A stretch of DNA of 64,000 nt from Pseudomonas hormoni. GTDB lineage: Bacteria > Pseudomonadota > Gammaproteobacteria > Pseudomonadales > Pseudomonadaceae. The notes beneath the pieces were generated by a model. That model made no database searches. It had not been told where the DNA came from and saw only the letters and a program-made list of their open reading frames with translations. The stretch spans positions 1,741,001 through 1,805,000 of the forward strand of contig NZ_CP075566.1 of the NCBI RefSeq assembly GCF_018502625.1, read 5' to 3'. Made by a program: the position numbers and the translations under genes. Shown piece after piece: positions 36,890 to 46,437 of this stretch; positions within the stretch are counted from its first letter, which is position 1, and every line of letters starts with the position of its first letter.

Positions 36890-37288
36890 GTGACCGAATC
36901 ATCAACTAACAGCGAGCTCCTCAGAGACCCTGGCACCCCTCGTCAAGGATCGACTGACGACGACGAGATTCTCATCGAACTGGTTAAGGCTCTCTTCCCT
37001 CGAAAGCCTTACTGCCTTGTAGAAGATTGGACAATCTTCAAGGTTGACGTCACTGACGACGAGCTACAAAAAATCGACGCAGCAGGAAAGTTACCGCTGG
37101 TTTTGTTTGCTCACAATGTGCGCTTCGACAGCCAGCGCCGTTTTGATGTTGGCGACTGGGTACGTTCCACGATGGCGATTTCGTTTCAGGACGGCTTCCT
37201 TTTTGAAACCTGGAACACCGTTTATGTATTGGTAGGGCCCGGCCATGAAAAATCTGCAAGGCTCGAAACTATCTTTTCTTTTTTTTAG
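36890..37288 (+). CDS. DUF6957-like protein
   Basis: 132 residues starting at GTG 36890 (gaggat ahead). The body PYCLVEDWTIFKVDVTDDEL, LPLVLFAHNVRFDSQRRFDVGDWVRST and NTVYVLVGPGHEKSA (quoted in part) matches what I know as DUF6957, a family of small cytosolic proteins common in Pseudomonas accessory regions. Function unknown. First of a run of small genes. Confidence 0.7.
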   Translation: MTESSTNSELLRDPGTPRQGSTDDDEILIELVKALFPRKPYCLVEDWTIFKVDVTDDELQKIDAAGKLPLVLFAHNVRFDSQRRFDVGDWVRSTMAISFQDGFLFETWNTVYVLVGPGHEKSARLETIFSFF

Positions 37289-37329
37289 ATGACGCATTGC
37301 CCAGGCAATGATTTCCAACTGAGACAAGA

Positions 37330-37752
37330 ATGTTCAGAACCAAAATCGAAGACATTGAAGGTAAACCGGGAATGTTCGGGGAGGGGCTCGCGCACTGGCA
37401 CGGCATTTCGCGTGCCTTGAACATCCACTGGTATCACGTATGCGTAAAAAAGCGGCTCGACGGTCGATTCATAAACATGATTGATATGCTGAATGACGAG
37501 ACACGTCTGCTCGAGGCTCTCAACTTGCAGAACGAAGACTTTGTCATTACAGAAATCCAAGCGTTGACACCCTCTTGGATGAATGGCGGTAAAAGTTGGC
37601 AAATGGAAATAATCAAGGCGATTTCCATCGGCCATGACCGTAATGGCTGCGTGATATGCGTGCTTGAGGTTGAGAGCGGCAAGATCTACACAAACACTCA
37701 CGATCGCTCCTTCAAGCCGGAGTCGTTAACTAACGTCAGAAAAATTTACTGA
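37330..37752 (+). CDS. unknown protein
   Basis: 140 residues, no signal peptide, no membrane span, mixed alpha/beta look, aromatic-rich N-terminal third (HWHGISRALNIHWYHVCVKKR in part: ALNIHWYHVCVKKR). Weak ribosome site. Not recognised. Lies 41 bases after the DUF6957-like gene in the same direction. Confidence 0.6.
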   Translation: MFRTKIEDIEGKPGMFGEGLAHWHGISRALNIHWYHVCVKKRLDGRFINMIDMLNDETRLLEALNLQNEDFVITEIQALTPSWMNGGKSWQMEIIKAISIGHDRNGCVICVLEVESGKIYTNTHDRSFKPESLTNVRKIY

Positions 37753-37794
37753 CGTTTTTACTCCATCGCTGGGCGATTACTGCGGAGAAAATTA

Positions 37795-38175
37795 ATGAGC
37801 GACATCCACGAAGTCGATCTTCACTCAAAGCGTCTTACGGATTTTCAGCTACGTCGGATCGTTCGTGCAAGTGAATACGTCTATGACGCGCCCATCACTG
37901 CATGCTTGAGCGATGTCTTCGTATCAAATGGCGTGGCTGTTGGTGTGGTTTTTGGCCATACCAAGGTGGATCGTTTTGGGCGTTTCGCGGATGGACATTT
38001 GATGCGCACATCCAGCATTCGCTATGCAAAAAAGGAGGGGAAGTTCTGGGTGTTGACGACCATGAATTCGCGATATTTGGTCGCTTCCTTCATGAAAGGG
38101 GTAGGGCGGCCAAGTTTCAGAGCTTTCATGCAACCCTCTACGAATGGGTCTCCTGTGTCACCAACTGTTCAGTGA
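37795..38175 (+). CDS. unknown protein of the DUF6957-type neighbourhood
   Basis: 126 residues with a ggag ribosome site. Contains GHTKVDRFGRFADGHLMRTSSI and FWVLTTMNSRYLVASF (in part), a pattern I have seen in small Pseudomonas hypotheticals. The last ~20 residues (SFRAFMQPSTNGSPV) look unlike a folded end; the downstream frame at 38217 may have been part of the same gene before a frameshift. Confidence 0.55.
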   Translation: MSDIHEVDLHSKRLTDFQLRRIVRASEYVYDAPITACLSDVFVSNGVAVGVVFGHTKVDRFGRFADGHLMRTSSIRYAKKEGKFWVLTTMNSRYLVASFMKGVGRPSFRAFMQPSTNGSPVSPTVQ

Positions 38176-38216
38176 GCACAGGGCACGCCAATGCAGCATG
38201 GGAATCTGGATTTGAT

Positions 38217-38432
38217 ATGGCTCGGGAAGACGACGATACCGTGTATTGCAATGTTCAAATGTCCCTGGCTAGTGGCAAAGAGCTGCTTCAGCTAGTAACA
38301 GCCCTACGGGAGTCGGGATCTTATCCGAACCTCGGTACTGTTTTCGCTCGTATGCAATTTGAGCTGACGATGACCATCGATATTGTTGAGCATCCGCCGA
38401 TATGGGGTGCTGGTGAACCTACGATGCACTGA
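38217..38432 (+). CDS. possible small protein or displaced gene tail
   Basis: 71 residues from ATG 38217 (MAREDDDTVYCNVQMSLASG ...). Plausible amino-acid use with a helix KELLQLVTALRES. The open frame continues upstream past the ATG into the preceding gene, so a frameshifted tail is the alternative reading. Confidence 0.4.
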   Translation: MAREDDDTVYCNVQMSLASGKELLQLVTALRESGSYPNLGTVFARMQFELTMTIDIVEHPPIWGAGEPTMH

Positions 38433-38500
38433 TTAGCCCAGGCAATTGTTCACTGGTTGAAGAGGACACGGTAAAGCTAGGCGCTAGCGCGAAGAGGCGA

Positions 38501-38520
38501 TTGCAGGTTGCAGGTTGCAG
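38501..38520. repeat. heptanucleotide tandem repeat (ttgcagg)~3
   Basis: ttgcagg ttgcagg ttgcag. Short, but the same unit length as the arrays at 36004 and 52829. It lies in a 200-base gap that is otherwise empty. Confidence 0.8.
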
Positions 38521-38634
38521 ACCTGTTATCGAAAGTCGTCCTTGATGAGTGTGCGTCAACGAGGCGCGCAAGCTTGTCTGCTGCCCCGGCACTAGCGGCG
38601 AGCGCTAATACAGAAAGTGGGGGATTGGAATCAT

Positions 38635-39012
38635 ATGACGGATGACCTATTGCTCATTTTACGGGGGCGCTATCCAGAGCTATTTACCAATACTCATCTT
38701 CGGGAAATTGCATGCTTGCCCGGATGGTTAAATCTGATTGATGAACTGTGCCGCACTTTGCAAATTCACCTGGATTCTCATCCTGATGTTCCTCAGGCGA
38801 AGGTGCTCCAAGTGAAGGAAAAGTTTGGTGGGTTGCGCTTCTATTTTTCTGGCGGTGATACGGCGTGCCGTGGGGTGGTTGCCGCTGCAGAAGAACGGTC
38901 ACTCTCGACTTGCGAAGTTTGTGGGCAGGCCGGGATTTTAGGAGAGGGGCGTTGGCTGAGCGTACGATGCATTGAGCACATCCATTGGTCACCTTCTAAC
39001 GACTGCAAATGA
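38635..39012 (+). CDS. unknown protein with CxxC motif
   Basis: 125 residues from ATG 38635. KEKFGGLRFYFSGGD is followed by a C-terminal STCEVCGQAG pair and a later CIEH, suggesting a small zinc-ribbon. I recall similar hypotheticals of pseudomonads and enterics but no function. The N-terminus is helical (GRYPELFTNTHLREI). Confidence 0.6.
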   Translation: MTDDLLLILRGRYPELFTNTHLREIACLPGWLNLIDELCRTLQIHLDSHPDVPQAKVLQVKEKFGGLRFYFSGGDTACRGVVAAAEERSLSTCEVCGQAGILGEGRWLSVRCIEHIHWSPSNDCK

Positions 39013-39107
39013 AGTGATCGGATGCAAGCCATCGACCCGATGAAACAGCAGACCGCTAATGCACCAGTTTAAAAATTCGCAAAGCACTGCTCAGGGCGGG
39101 TAATCCA

Positions 39108-39836
39108 ATGAAGCTTCAAATTTATTCAGATCTACACACCGAATTCGCTCGATTCGATCCTGCCCCAAGCGAAGCTGATGTAGTCATCCTCGCCGGTGAC
39201 ATCGATCTGAAATCGCGCGGAGTGAAGTGGGCGAACGAAGTATTTCAGTGCCCTGTGATCTACGTGTGCGGAAATCACGAGTACTACGGTGGGCACCTTC
39301 ATCACACGCTGCGCAAAATGAAGGAAGCGGCAGCGCCGAATATTCACGTGCTCGAAAATGAAGTCCTGATCCTGGATCAAACTCGGTTTTTGGTCACTAC
39401 AGCGTGGACAGATTACTCGTCGACTGGAGATGTCGTTGCGGCGAAACGCATCGCCTGGGAGTGGATGAACGATTTCACTGTGATCAGAACAGATGCGAGT
39501 TACCGGCGGCTTCGCCCTGATGATCTGATTGCTAAATCCAAGGCAGCCTATGCCTGGCTTTCTGAACAACTGGATAAGCCATTCGACGGCAAAACCGTAG
39601 TGGTTACGCACCACGCGCCAACCTTGGAGCACGTCGGTGATGAGCTGCCCGAACACTTGGTCGCAGCCTATGCGAATGATTGGCCGGAGCTATTGGGTAA
39701 GGCCGATCTTTGGGTCTACGGACATACCCATGTCGCAGCGGATTTCTTAAAGGGTGGGTGCCGCGTTGTTTCTAATCCACGGGGATACCCGAATCAAAGT
39801 ACTGGCTTCGATCCTAATTTCTTGATTGAGATTTGA
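39108..39836 (+). CDS. calcineurin-like metallophosphoesterase
   Basis: 242 residues with the complete metal-site series: DLH (residue ~8), GDID (~30), GNHEYY (~56), a His in VVTHHAPTL (~167) and GHTHVAADF (~206). Cytosolic phosphoesterase of the YkuE/Icc-like superfamily; substrate unknown. Stand-alone between the CxxC protein and chrBA. Confidence 0.88.
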   Translation: MKLQIYSDLHTEFARFDPAPSEADVVILAGDIDLKSRGVKWANEVFQCPVIYVCGNHEYYGGHLHHTLRKMKEAAAPNIHVLENEVLILDQTRFLVTTAWTDYSSTGDVVAAKRIAWEWMNDFTVIRTDASYRRLRPDDLIAKSKAAYAWLSEQLDKPFDGKTVVVTHHAPTLEHVGDELPEHLVAAYANDWPELLGKADLWVYGHTHVAADFLKGGCRVVSNPRGYPNQSTGFDPNFLIEI

Positions 39837-40106
39837 AGAGAAGCCGTGCAGAGATAGTTCTCAGCGGACGGAATTTTCTCAGCATCCTGACTCAAAAGCC
39901 CAGCATATAGCCCCTATTGGCATTTGACAGTGCAAAGCTGATCGAGCCGGGTTACGTAGCTGGATCTAAGCATCTCGCGCTTCATTCCCCAGCCTGGGGT
40001 CATAGCGTCCAAGTGAGTACCTCTAAAATTAGCTGGAGACCGACTTCTCAACTGGAAAAAACAGGAATAGAGTCGCAAGACCTACAAAATAAATAGCTGT
40101 CTCTAC
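39837..40106. other. intergenic region upstream of chrB
   Basis: 270 bases without a gene. It should carry the chrBA promoter; ChrB proteins often bind there. No clear operator was recognised. Confidence 0.4.
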
Positions 40107-41051
40107 ATGAAATACTGGCTTGCTCTGATTCTTGGCCTTCCCACTGCCAATGCAACTGAACGAATGCGTGCCTGGCGTGCCCTGAAAGCATCAGGTGCAG
40201 CGGTGTTGCGAGATGGTGCCTATCTGTTGCCTGATACCGGCGCCTGTCGTGAAGCGTTAGGTTCCGTCGAGCGCGACATCCTGGCGATCAACGGAACTGC
40301 TTACGTCCTTCCCGTGGTCGATCCCAGCGGTGAGCGCTTTATCGAGCTGTTCGACCGTAGCGATGACTACAGCAAACTGCGCACCGAGATCGAGGAATGC
40401 CGGGGTCAACTCACGGCTGAGAATGCACTGCCCACCACCAAGCAGATTCGCAAGCTGCGTAAAGCCTACGATCAGCTGACCGGCATCGATTACTTTCCAG
40501 GCAGGCCGAAACAGCAGATCGACTCGGCTTTGCAGGAGCTAGAGACGGCGGTCAGCAGGGCCCTATCTCCAGATGAGCCACACAGCCGCAATCAACCAAT
40601 CACACCACTCAAACTTGGCGATTATCAGAGTCGTGTTTGGGCAACGCGCAAGCGTCCCTGGGTCGACCGGCTGGCATGTGCATGGCTGATTCGCCGCTTC
40701 ATTGACCCGCTGGCTCAGATTCTTTGGCTGAACACACCACAAGATTGTCCGGTGGATGCACTGGGCTTTGACTTCGATGAGGCAACCTTCAGTCATTTGG
40801 GCAACCGGGTCACCTTTGAAACTTTACAAGCCAGCTTTGAACTTCAAGAGCCCGGCCTTAACCGTATCGCGGCCCTGGTGCATTACCTCGATGTTGGAGG
40901 AATTCAGCCGGTGGAGGCTGCCGGCGTCGAGCGCGTACTGGCAGGACTGCGCGAAACCATTACCAACGACGACCATTTGCTGGCTGCTGCGAGTGCCATT
41001 TTCGACGGTCTGCTCGCCGGGTTTGTGAAAGAGGAACAACCCAATGAGTAA
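40107..41051 (+). CDS. chrB: chromate resistance protein ChrB
   Basis: 314 residues: N-terminal ChrB domain (YWLALILGLPTANATERMRAWRALK in part: LPTANATERMRAWRALKASG) and C-terminal ChrB_C domain (TRKRPWVDRLACAWLIRRFIDP in part: RPWVDRLACAWLIRRF). ChrB senses chromate and controls chrA; it may also act on chromate reduction. Overlaps chrA by 8 bases, so the pair is an operon. Confidence 0.9.
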   Translation: MKYWLALILGLPTANATERMRAWRALKASGAAVLRDGAYLLPDTGACREALGSVERDILAINGTAYVLPVVDPSGERFIELFDRSDDYSKLRTEIEECRGQLTAENALPTTKQIRKLRKAYDQLTGIDYFPGRPKQQIDSALQELETAVSRALSPDEPHSRNQPITPLKLGDYQSRVWATRKRPWVDRLACAWLIRRFIDPLAQILWLNTPQDCPVDALGFDFDEATFSHLGNRVTFETLQASFELQEPGLNRIAALVHYLDVGGIQPVEAAGVERVLAGLRETITNDDHLLAAASAIFDGLLAGFVKEEQPNE

Positions 41052-42402
41052 GGTATTGGCACCCATGGTTGAAGAAGAGCTGTCGAGGCCGGAAGCGATC
41101 AGTCTGCGTGAGGCGTTCTGGTTCTGGTTGAAGCTCGGCTTCATCAGCTTCGGCGGGCCTGCGGGTCAGATCTCGATCATGCACCAGGAATTGGTGGAGC
41201 GGCGGCGCTGGATATCCGAGCGCAGATTCCTGCATGCCCTCAATTACTGCATGTTGCTCCCTGGGCCAGAGGCTCAGCAGTTGGCAACTTATATCGGCTG
41301 GCTGATGCATCGAACCTGGGGCGGGGTGATTGCTGGCGTGCTGTTTGTGCTGCCCTCTTTGTTCATCCTGATCGCTTTGTCGTGGATGTACATCGCCTTC
41401 GGCGAAGTTCCTGTGGTGGCTGGGCTCTTTTATGGCATCAAGCCTGCCGTGACCGCAATCGTAGTGCAGGCGGCCCATCGAATCGGCTCTCGGGCATTGA
41501 AGAACAATTGGCTATGGGCGATAGCGGCAGCTTCATTCACCGCAATCTTCGCATTCAATGTTCCGTTCCCGTTGATCGTTCTGGGTGCCGCATTGATCGG
41601 TTATGTCGGTGGACGCCTGGCACCCGAGAAATTCAGACCCGGGGGCCATAGCGCCGCCAAAAAATCCTTCGGCCCGGCCTTGATCGATGACGACACTCCG
41701 TCCCCGGAGCATGCCCGGTTCAGCTGGTTGAAGTTGGCATGGCTCGCACTGATTGGCGCCGCGCTATGGGCATTGCCGATGGGGATTTTGACCGTCCTCT
41801 TTGGCTGGGAAGGCACCTTCACCCAGATGGGCTGGTTCTTTACCAAGGCCGCCTTGCTGACCTTTGGCGGGGCCTACGCCGTGCTCCCCTATGTCTACCA
41901 AGGCGCGGTTGGTCACTATGGTTGGCTAACCCCTACACAGATGATCGACGGGTTGGCTCTTGGGGAAACCACACCTGGGCCGTTGATCATGGTGGTGGCC
42001 TTCGTCGGCTTTGTCGGAGCTTATGTTTCGCAGGTGTTCGGTGCAGATCAAATGTTTTTGGCTGGGGCTGTGGCCGCCTCCCTGGTGACCTGGTTCACCT
42101 TCCTGCCCTCGTTCCTGTTCATCCTCGCGGGTGGCCCGCTGGTGGAGTCGACTCACAACGAACTCAAGTTCACGGCACCGCTTACCGCCATCACCGCCGC
42201 CGTAGTTGGGGTAATCCTCAATCTGGCGTGTTTCTTCGGCTATCACGTGCTTTGGCCGAAAGGCTTCAGCGGCAACCTGGACTGGCCCTCTGCACTGATC
42301 GCCATGGCGGCGGCAGTTGCCTTGTTTCGCTTCAAACCGGGCGTTATTCAGGTGCTGATGGCCTGCGGACTCGTCGGCTTGGTAGTGCATCTGTTGCGGT
42401 AA
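41044..42402 (+). CDS. chrA: chromate efflux transporter ChrA
   Basis: 452 residues, two CHR halves: FWLKLGFISFGGPAGQISIM, LPGPEAQQLATYIG, then TKAALLTFGGAYAVLPYV and LGETTPGPLIMVVAFVG. Long-chain ChrA that exports chromate with proton gain. The linkage to chrB makes a resistance role much more secure than for the lone homologue at 17900. Confidence 0.93.
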   Translation: MSKVLAPMVEEELSRPEAISLREAFWFWLKLGFISFGGPAGQISIMHQELVERRRWISERRFLHALNYCMLLPGPEAQQLATYIGWLMHRTWGGVIAGVLFVLPSLFILIALSWMYIAFGEVPVVAGLFYGIKPAVTAIVVQAAHRIGSRALKNNWLWAIAAASFTAIFAFNVPFPLIVLGAALIGYVGGRLAPEKFRPGGHSAAKKSFGPALIDDDTPSPEHARFSWLKLAWLALIGAALWALPMGILTVLFGWEGTFTQMGWFFTKAALLTFGGAYAVLPYVYQGAVGHYGWLTPTQMIDGLALGETTPGPLIMVVAFVGFVGAYVSQVFGADQMFLAGAVAASLVTWFTFLPSFLFILAGGPLVESTHNELKFTAPLTAITAAVVGVILNLACFFGYHVLWPKGFSGNLDWPSALIAMAAAVALFRFKPGVIQVLMACGLVGLVVHLLR

Positions 42403-42787
42403 AAGCATGAGTTAGATAACAGTCTTTGGCGGACACCGGGCCCGCCAGATCACCCAGCCTATAGAGCTAGATAGCTGTAGAAGCTTGCTGAAGGGCTCCG
42501 ATGCGATACTGATCAACTATGGTGCCCTAAGCGAAATCACTCAGCGAACGGCCGTTGGCTCTTCGCACCGACACGGCCCTCATGCGTTTTTACACACTCT
42601 GGGCCAAAAGCAGCCATCGAGTGTCGACGAAACTAGGGACGATTCAATCATATCCAGTCCAGTCCAGTCGCCGTCTTGAACGTTGGGCTCACACGTTCCG
42701 TACGCTGAAGTTCCGGATGGGCGCCGCACATTTCCCTGCAAGAACGCTCGACTGGGGGAGTAACGAGATGAGCCCGCGTATGCTTGC
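42403..42787. other. gap with a pentamer repeat
   Basis: 385 bases without a credible gene. A ccagt unit repeats about four times near 42655-42672. No terminator was identified after chrA. Confidence 0.4.
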
Positions 42788-44710
42788 TTAAACCTTGAAA
42801 CGTCCGACCTGCTGCTGCAGTTCATTGCCCAGCCGTGCCAGCTCCATCGTGGAGGCTGCTGTTTCTTCGGATGCCGCCGCAGACTGCTCCGCAACATCGC
42901 GCACATTCAATACGCTACGGTTAATCTCCTCGGCCACTGCACTCTGCTCTTCCGCCGCGGTGGCGATTTGCATGTTCATGGCTTGGATAAGGGACACAGT
43001 TTGAGTGATAGCTGCCAGCTCGGTCTGCACTTCATGGGCACGGTTCACTGTTTCATCAACCAGCGTGCTACTGGCACTCATCATGTTCGCGGCGTTCTGT
43101 GCACCCGCCTGCAAGTTACTGATCAGTTCTTCAATCTGACGGGTAGATTGCTGGGTGCGCTGCGCTAAACCACGGACTTCATCAGCAACCACCGCAAAGC
43201 CGCGCCCAGCTTCACCGGCGCGAGCAGCCTCGATGGCAGCGTTGAGCGCGAGCAGATTCGTCTGCTCGGCGATGCCATTGATGACGGTCAGCACAGTGCT
43301 GATACCTACACTCTCTTTGTTAAGGTGGGCAACTGCGTCGGCGGAGCGGCTGACTTCTTCGGAGAGTTTATCAATCTGGATCAGTGCCCGCTGAATGGCG
43401 GCGTTCCCTTGGACTGCCTGTTTGTCTGCGCTCTGCGCTGCAACCGAGGCCTCTTGAGCGTTCTGTGCGACCTCATGGACGGTTGCCGCCATCTCATTCA
43501 TTGCAGTGGCGACTTGATCTGTCTCCAGCCGCTGGTTAGTCACCCCGGCGCTGGTCTGCTTGGTAACTGCTGAAAGTTGCTCCGCCGCCGAGGCGAGCTG
43601 GATGGTGATACCGTTGACATGCGACAGCAGCTCACGCAAGTTACGACGGGTCTTGTCCATGGCGCGAAGCAGTAACCCGAACTCGTCATTGCGCGGCTCA
43701 AAATGGTGCTCGGTCATGTCGCCGCCGCCTATGCGCTCGGCGATTTGCAAGGCCTCCTGCAACGGGCGGGTAACCTGACGGACGATCAGCCAAGCAATTA
43801 AGGCGGCCAAGGCAAAGCCGAGCACCGTCAAGGCGATCATTCTCAGCTTGCTGGTAGACGCTTCGCTGATGCTTTTCAGGTTTTGATTTTCAACAATAGC
43901 TTCGGTATTTTCATAAAAACTGGCGAATTGTTGCGCCATTTGTCCCTGAACTTCCTTTTCGCCGGCGACCAGTTGCGGAAATTCCTGCACCAGAGTGATA
44001 TAGCGTTCGACGTTGCTCTGAAAAGTTTCAAGTTGTGCAGCTTGGGCCCCGGGTAGCTGCCCCACCAGCGGCTTCACTGCCGCACGCACTTGGACGAACT
44101 GCGCCGTCAGAATATCCAATGACTTTTGCGACTCGTCCATCAAGTAGCCACGTATTGAATAGCGCATGAGGCGGTTCTGCTTGCCCAGTTCGGCCGCGTA
44201 CAGCGCAAGCCCAGCTTCAGTCTTATCTAACGGAATTTTCGGTGCCGTCGGCGTACCTGCCAGACTACGTTCCATGGTAGTAACAGCCTCATCAGCCGTA
44301 TTACCGGCCGCCACCCAACTGGCGCGCTTGGCTATCTTGGCTTCGCGCAACGCCACCTTCTGCTTAAAACCGCGCTGATACTCTTGCGCCGCTAAGGCGA
44401 TGCTTTCGAGCCGGCTTACGTCTTCTTGCTGGATAAAGTTTGCCTTGCGCTTTTCAACCGTGGCCAAAATTTTGCGCACCGCGCTATCAATCTTGCCAAT
44501 CTGATCTGAATCACCGGTAGCCTCATACACCATCTGTGCGTAGCGAATATCATTCGCCTGATTGAGAAGTTCCGCCACCGTTTTGACTTTCCCACCGCGA
44601 TCAGTGTGCGAGTCCAAGCTAAGGACTCCACTGCCAGCGACGATCACAAGCAACAGCACAACGGTTGTAAATCCTAGAGCCAGCTTCAACTTGACGCTGA
44701 GGTTTTTCAT
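42788..44710 (-). CDS. methyl-accepting chemotaxis protein with HBM-type sensor
   Basis: 640 residues from ATG 44710 (a second ATG two codons upstream). Membrane helices near 9-30 and 290-312 enclose a ~255-residue all-helical periplasmic domain, the size of the helical bimodular (HBM) sensor of McpS-type receptors, which bind organic acids or polyamines. Then a HAMP linker ([23 protein letters not shown] in part), and a full signalling tip [32 protein letters not shown] (partly quoted: [16 protein letters not shown]). No C-terminal CheR-tether pentapeptide. Confidence 0.9.
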   Translation of the reverse strand: MKNLSVKLKLALGFTTVVLLLVIVAGSGVLSLDSHTDRGGKVKTVAELLNQANDIRYAQMVYEATGDSDQIGKIDSAVRKILATVEKRKANFIQQEDVSRLESIALAAQEYQRGFKQKVALREAKIAKRASWVAAGNTADEAVTTMERSLAGTPTAPKIPLDKTEAGLALYAAELGKQNRLMRYSIRGYLMDESQKSLDILTAQFVQVRAAVKPLVGQLPGAQAAQLETFQSNVERYITLVQEFPQLVAGEKEVQGQMAQQFASFYENTEAIVENQNLKSISEASTSKLRMIALTVLGFALAALIAWLIVRQVTRPLQEALQIAERIGGGDMTEHHFEPRNDEFGLLLRAMDKTRRNLRELLSHVNGITIQLASAAEQLSAVTKQTSAGVTNQRLETDQVATAMNEMAATVHEVAQNAQEASVAAQSADKQAVQGNAAIQRALIQIDKLSEEVSRSADAVAHLNKESVGISTVLTVINGIAEQTNLLALNAAIEAARAGEAGRGFAVVADEVRGLAQRTQQSTRQIEELISNLQAGAQNAANMMSASSTLVDETVNRAHEVQTELAAITQTVSLIQAMNMQIATAAEEQSAVAEEINRSVLNVRDVAEQSAAASEETAASTMELARLGNELQQQVGRFKV

Positions 44711-45006
44711 ATACAATTTCCTGTTGGTTAATAGCTTGCAGCGTCTACGCAGTCGTCGACCAGTTATCGGCTGTTCTCAGGGCAGCAACCGGCCAGAAGC
44801 AGTTCGTTTCCAGCGTCACCTAGCGACCTATTGTGTTGAAAAAGTAGGTTTCTGAGAGAGCTGCTTTTTGGCGGTTCCAAAATAGCTCGACTTCGGCGTT
44901 GCTTCGTAAAAACCTAGACAGCTCCAGCTCCGTCTTCTGCGCGAATCGGATTTCATCACGGCCTTTATTCTCCCTTTAGGCGCTCACGGCGAAACAGCGG
45001 CCGTGG
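44711..45006. other. gap with an IS-end-like sequence
   Basis: About 295 bases. tgttgaaaaagtaggtttctg at 44834 resembles the ends of some Pseudomonas insertion sequences but no second end or transposase piece was found. It separates the chemoreceptor from the cysI/DUF934 fusion. Confidence 0.3.
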
Positions 45007-45387
45007 CTAGATTGCCGAGCGCCCGTACAGCACACTCAGCCCGGCCAGCCCCTTGAGCGCATCTTCCAGCGAATTGTCGGCACGCACGGCAAAAGCGTCG
45101 AAACCACATTGACGCATGTGCGCTAACTGGTCGCGCAGCGCATCACCCACTGCGCGCAGCTCACCGCGCCAGCCCAGACGAGTACGTAACAGATAAGGGG
45201 TCGCAACGCGCAGCATGTAGGCATGCTTTTGCAAGTACAGGCCGCTCTGCAGGCGCAGAGGTAGAAACTCTTCCTCGCTCAGTTGACCAGCGATACGCCG
45301 CTCCACCTGATCGCGGAACTGGGCAGCACGCTCGCGCACCAGCGCGCGATCGTACTCGTCGTAGCGATATGTGCAAGGCGTCCTCAT
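45007..45387 (-). pseudogene. deletion fusion of a sulfite reductase (cysI) start with a DUF934 gene end
   Basis: 126 codons in one frame. The first ~55 (YRYDEYDRALVRERAAQF, LSEEEFLPLRLQSGLYLQKH, AYMLRVATPY) are the N-terminus of the nitrite/sulfite reductase hemoprotein; the remainder (RTRLGWRGELRAVGDALRDQ, LAHMRQCGFDAFAVRAD, EDALKGLAGLSVLY) is the C-terminal half of DUF934, the protein usually encoded right after cysI in Pseudomonas. An in-frame deletion has removed about 500 codons of cysI and the start of DUF934. The natural start is also replaced (MRTPCTYRY). No enzyme activity is expected. Confidence 0.8.
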
Positions 45388-45627
45388 CGTCGCGGTGCGA
45401 CGACTATGCACGCCGGGTAGGCCAAAAAAAAGTGGCAGGAAAGACTAAAAAAAGCAGATCAGATGCCCGGAAAAGCTCACGCCACGCAACAACACTAATT
45501 TTCCAGAAACCTGAATTGCCCAGGATCTATAGACACATCTGGCAGTACACGCTCGAGGTACTTAAAGGGTCGATCAGATCAGTGATGATTCTGTGCCTGA
45601 TAGAAAGCCCCCGCGTTTAGGCTGCCT
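45388..45627. other. gap, nothing recognised
   Basis: 240 bases with poly-A-rich text at 45424-45455 and no gene. Confidence 0.4.
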
Positions 45628-46086
45628 TTAACGATGCCTCGGGAATCCCATGCGCTCGGCACAGTACGGCTGCACGGTTACCGAGAGGCGCAAGTCAAAA
45701 GCTTTCAAAGCCGCTTCTAATTATTCAATTTTTGATGTGTGTAAAAAGTCCACTAGACGATCACCCTGTGCCTGGTGCACCCCGAGCAACCGGCACAAGT
45801 CGGCCTTGCGCATATCTCGCTCCATCATGGCGTTCCATAGCGCGATTTTCGCCACGGTTACCGCTGGCAAGCGGACTACGTGCTCACCAGCCTCCGGCGC
45901 AGATGCTACTGGTATGACTCATCGTTGATCGACGTAAATGGATAGAGTTGTCTCGATCGCGTCCAGGGATTCGCTAATTGCGCTCTCCCGATCATTGCCA
46001 TAGCTATTCAGCTCTGGAAGGTCGCGGCAGAAAATGGCAAGTCCTGGAGCACTGTCTTCCTCGAAGCGAATTGCATAGTCGTACAT
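45628..46086 (-). pseudogene. hicB: hicB antitoxin gene with two internal stops
   Basis: Reads MYDYAIRFEEDSAPGLAIF, CRDLPELNSYGNDRESAISE, SLDAIETTLSIYVDQR, then TGA (45919-45921), then VIPVASAPEAGEHVVRLPAV, TVAKIALWNAMMERDMRKAD, LCRLLGVHQAQGDRLVDFLH, TSKIE, then TAA (45721-45723), then LEAALKAFDLRLSV to a stop at 45628. This is a full HicB antitoxin (partial RNase-H fold plus HTH) in one frame broken by two nonsense codons. The start still has gaggag. The toxin gene hicA, normally just upstream, is missing. Confidence 0.85.
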
Positions 46087-46099
46087 GGTCACTCCTCGG

Positions 46100-46168
46100 A
46101 GGTCATCGCGGTAATTTCACTCGCGCGCTGCGTCGGTAGGCGTTCTTTAGGTAGGCATACGGATCATG
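46100..46168 (-). pseudogene. C-terminal scrap of an IS66 TnpC transposase
   Basis: HDPYAYLK in one frame, then after a small deletion RLPTQRASEIT in another: both belong to the conserved end of IS66 TnpC (HDPYAYLKDVLxRLPTQ...). It lies exactly where hicA should be. Confidence 0.65.
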
Positions 46169-46175
46169 GGGTAGA

Positions 46176-46385
46176 TCACTCCGGTGCCATGAGCACCGCG
46201 AGAGTCATTTTGATGAAATCTTCGTTCTTGCTGATCGTTTCCAGCGCACCACGCACATTGCCTCCAACCTCACCCGATCCACGCTGCTCGACCCATAGGG
46301 TGAGCTCCATGATGGCGGCCTCGAGGGCGAGTTGGTTTTGATTGATCTTGAATAGCAGGGAAGGGAGCAGGTCTGAATTTGGCAT
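46176..46385 (-). CDS. small conserved protein of unknown function
   Basis: 69 residues from ATG 46385 with a ggagg ribosome site; the longer frame upstream is not supported. NQNQLALEAAIMELTLWVEQ and VRGALETISKNEDFIK suggest a small all-helical protein. I recall similar short hypotheticals in Pseudomonas and no function. Confidence 0.65.
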   Translation of the reverse strand: MPNSDLLPSLLFKINQNQLALEAAIMELTLWVEQRGSGEVGGNVRGALETISKNEDFIKMTLAVLMAPE

Positions 46386-46437
46386 CGCGAATCCTCCATG
46401 AAAGAGTTCAGCGTAGCAAAAGGTATGGGAAGCCGGA

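Noticed and set aside
36591..36905. 104-codon minus-strand frame
   Set aside because: It covers the degenerate direct repeats and has no ribosome site; repetitive Pro/Leu/Lys text follows from the repeat.
42485..42791. Short plus-strand frames after chrA
   Set aside because: Low-quality text ending in a pentamer repeat; no family features.
44834..44860. IS-end-like tgttgaaaaagt sequence as a mobile element
   Set aside because: Only one end, no transposase remnant, no target duplication.
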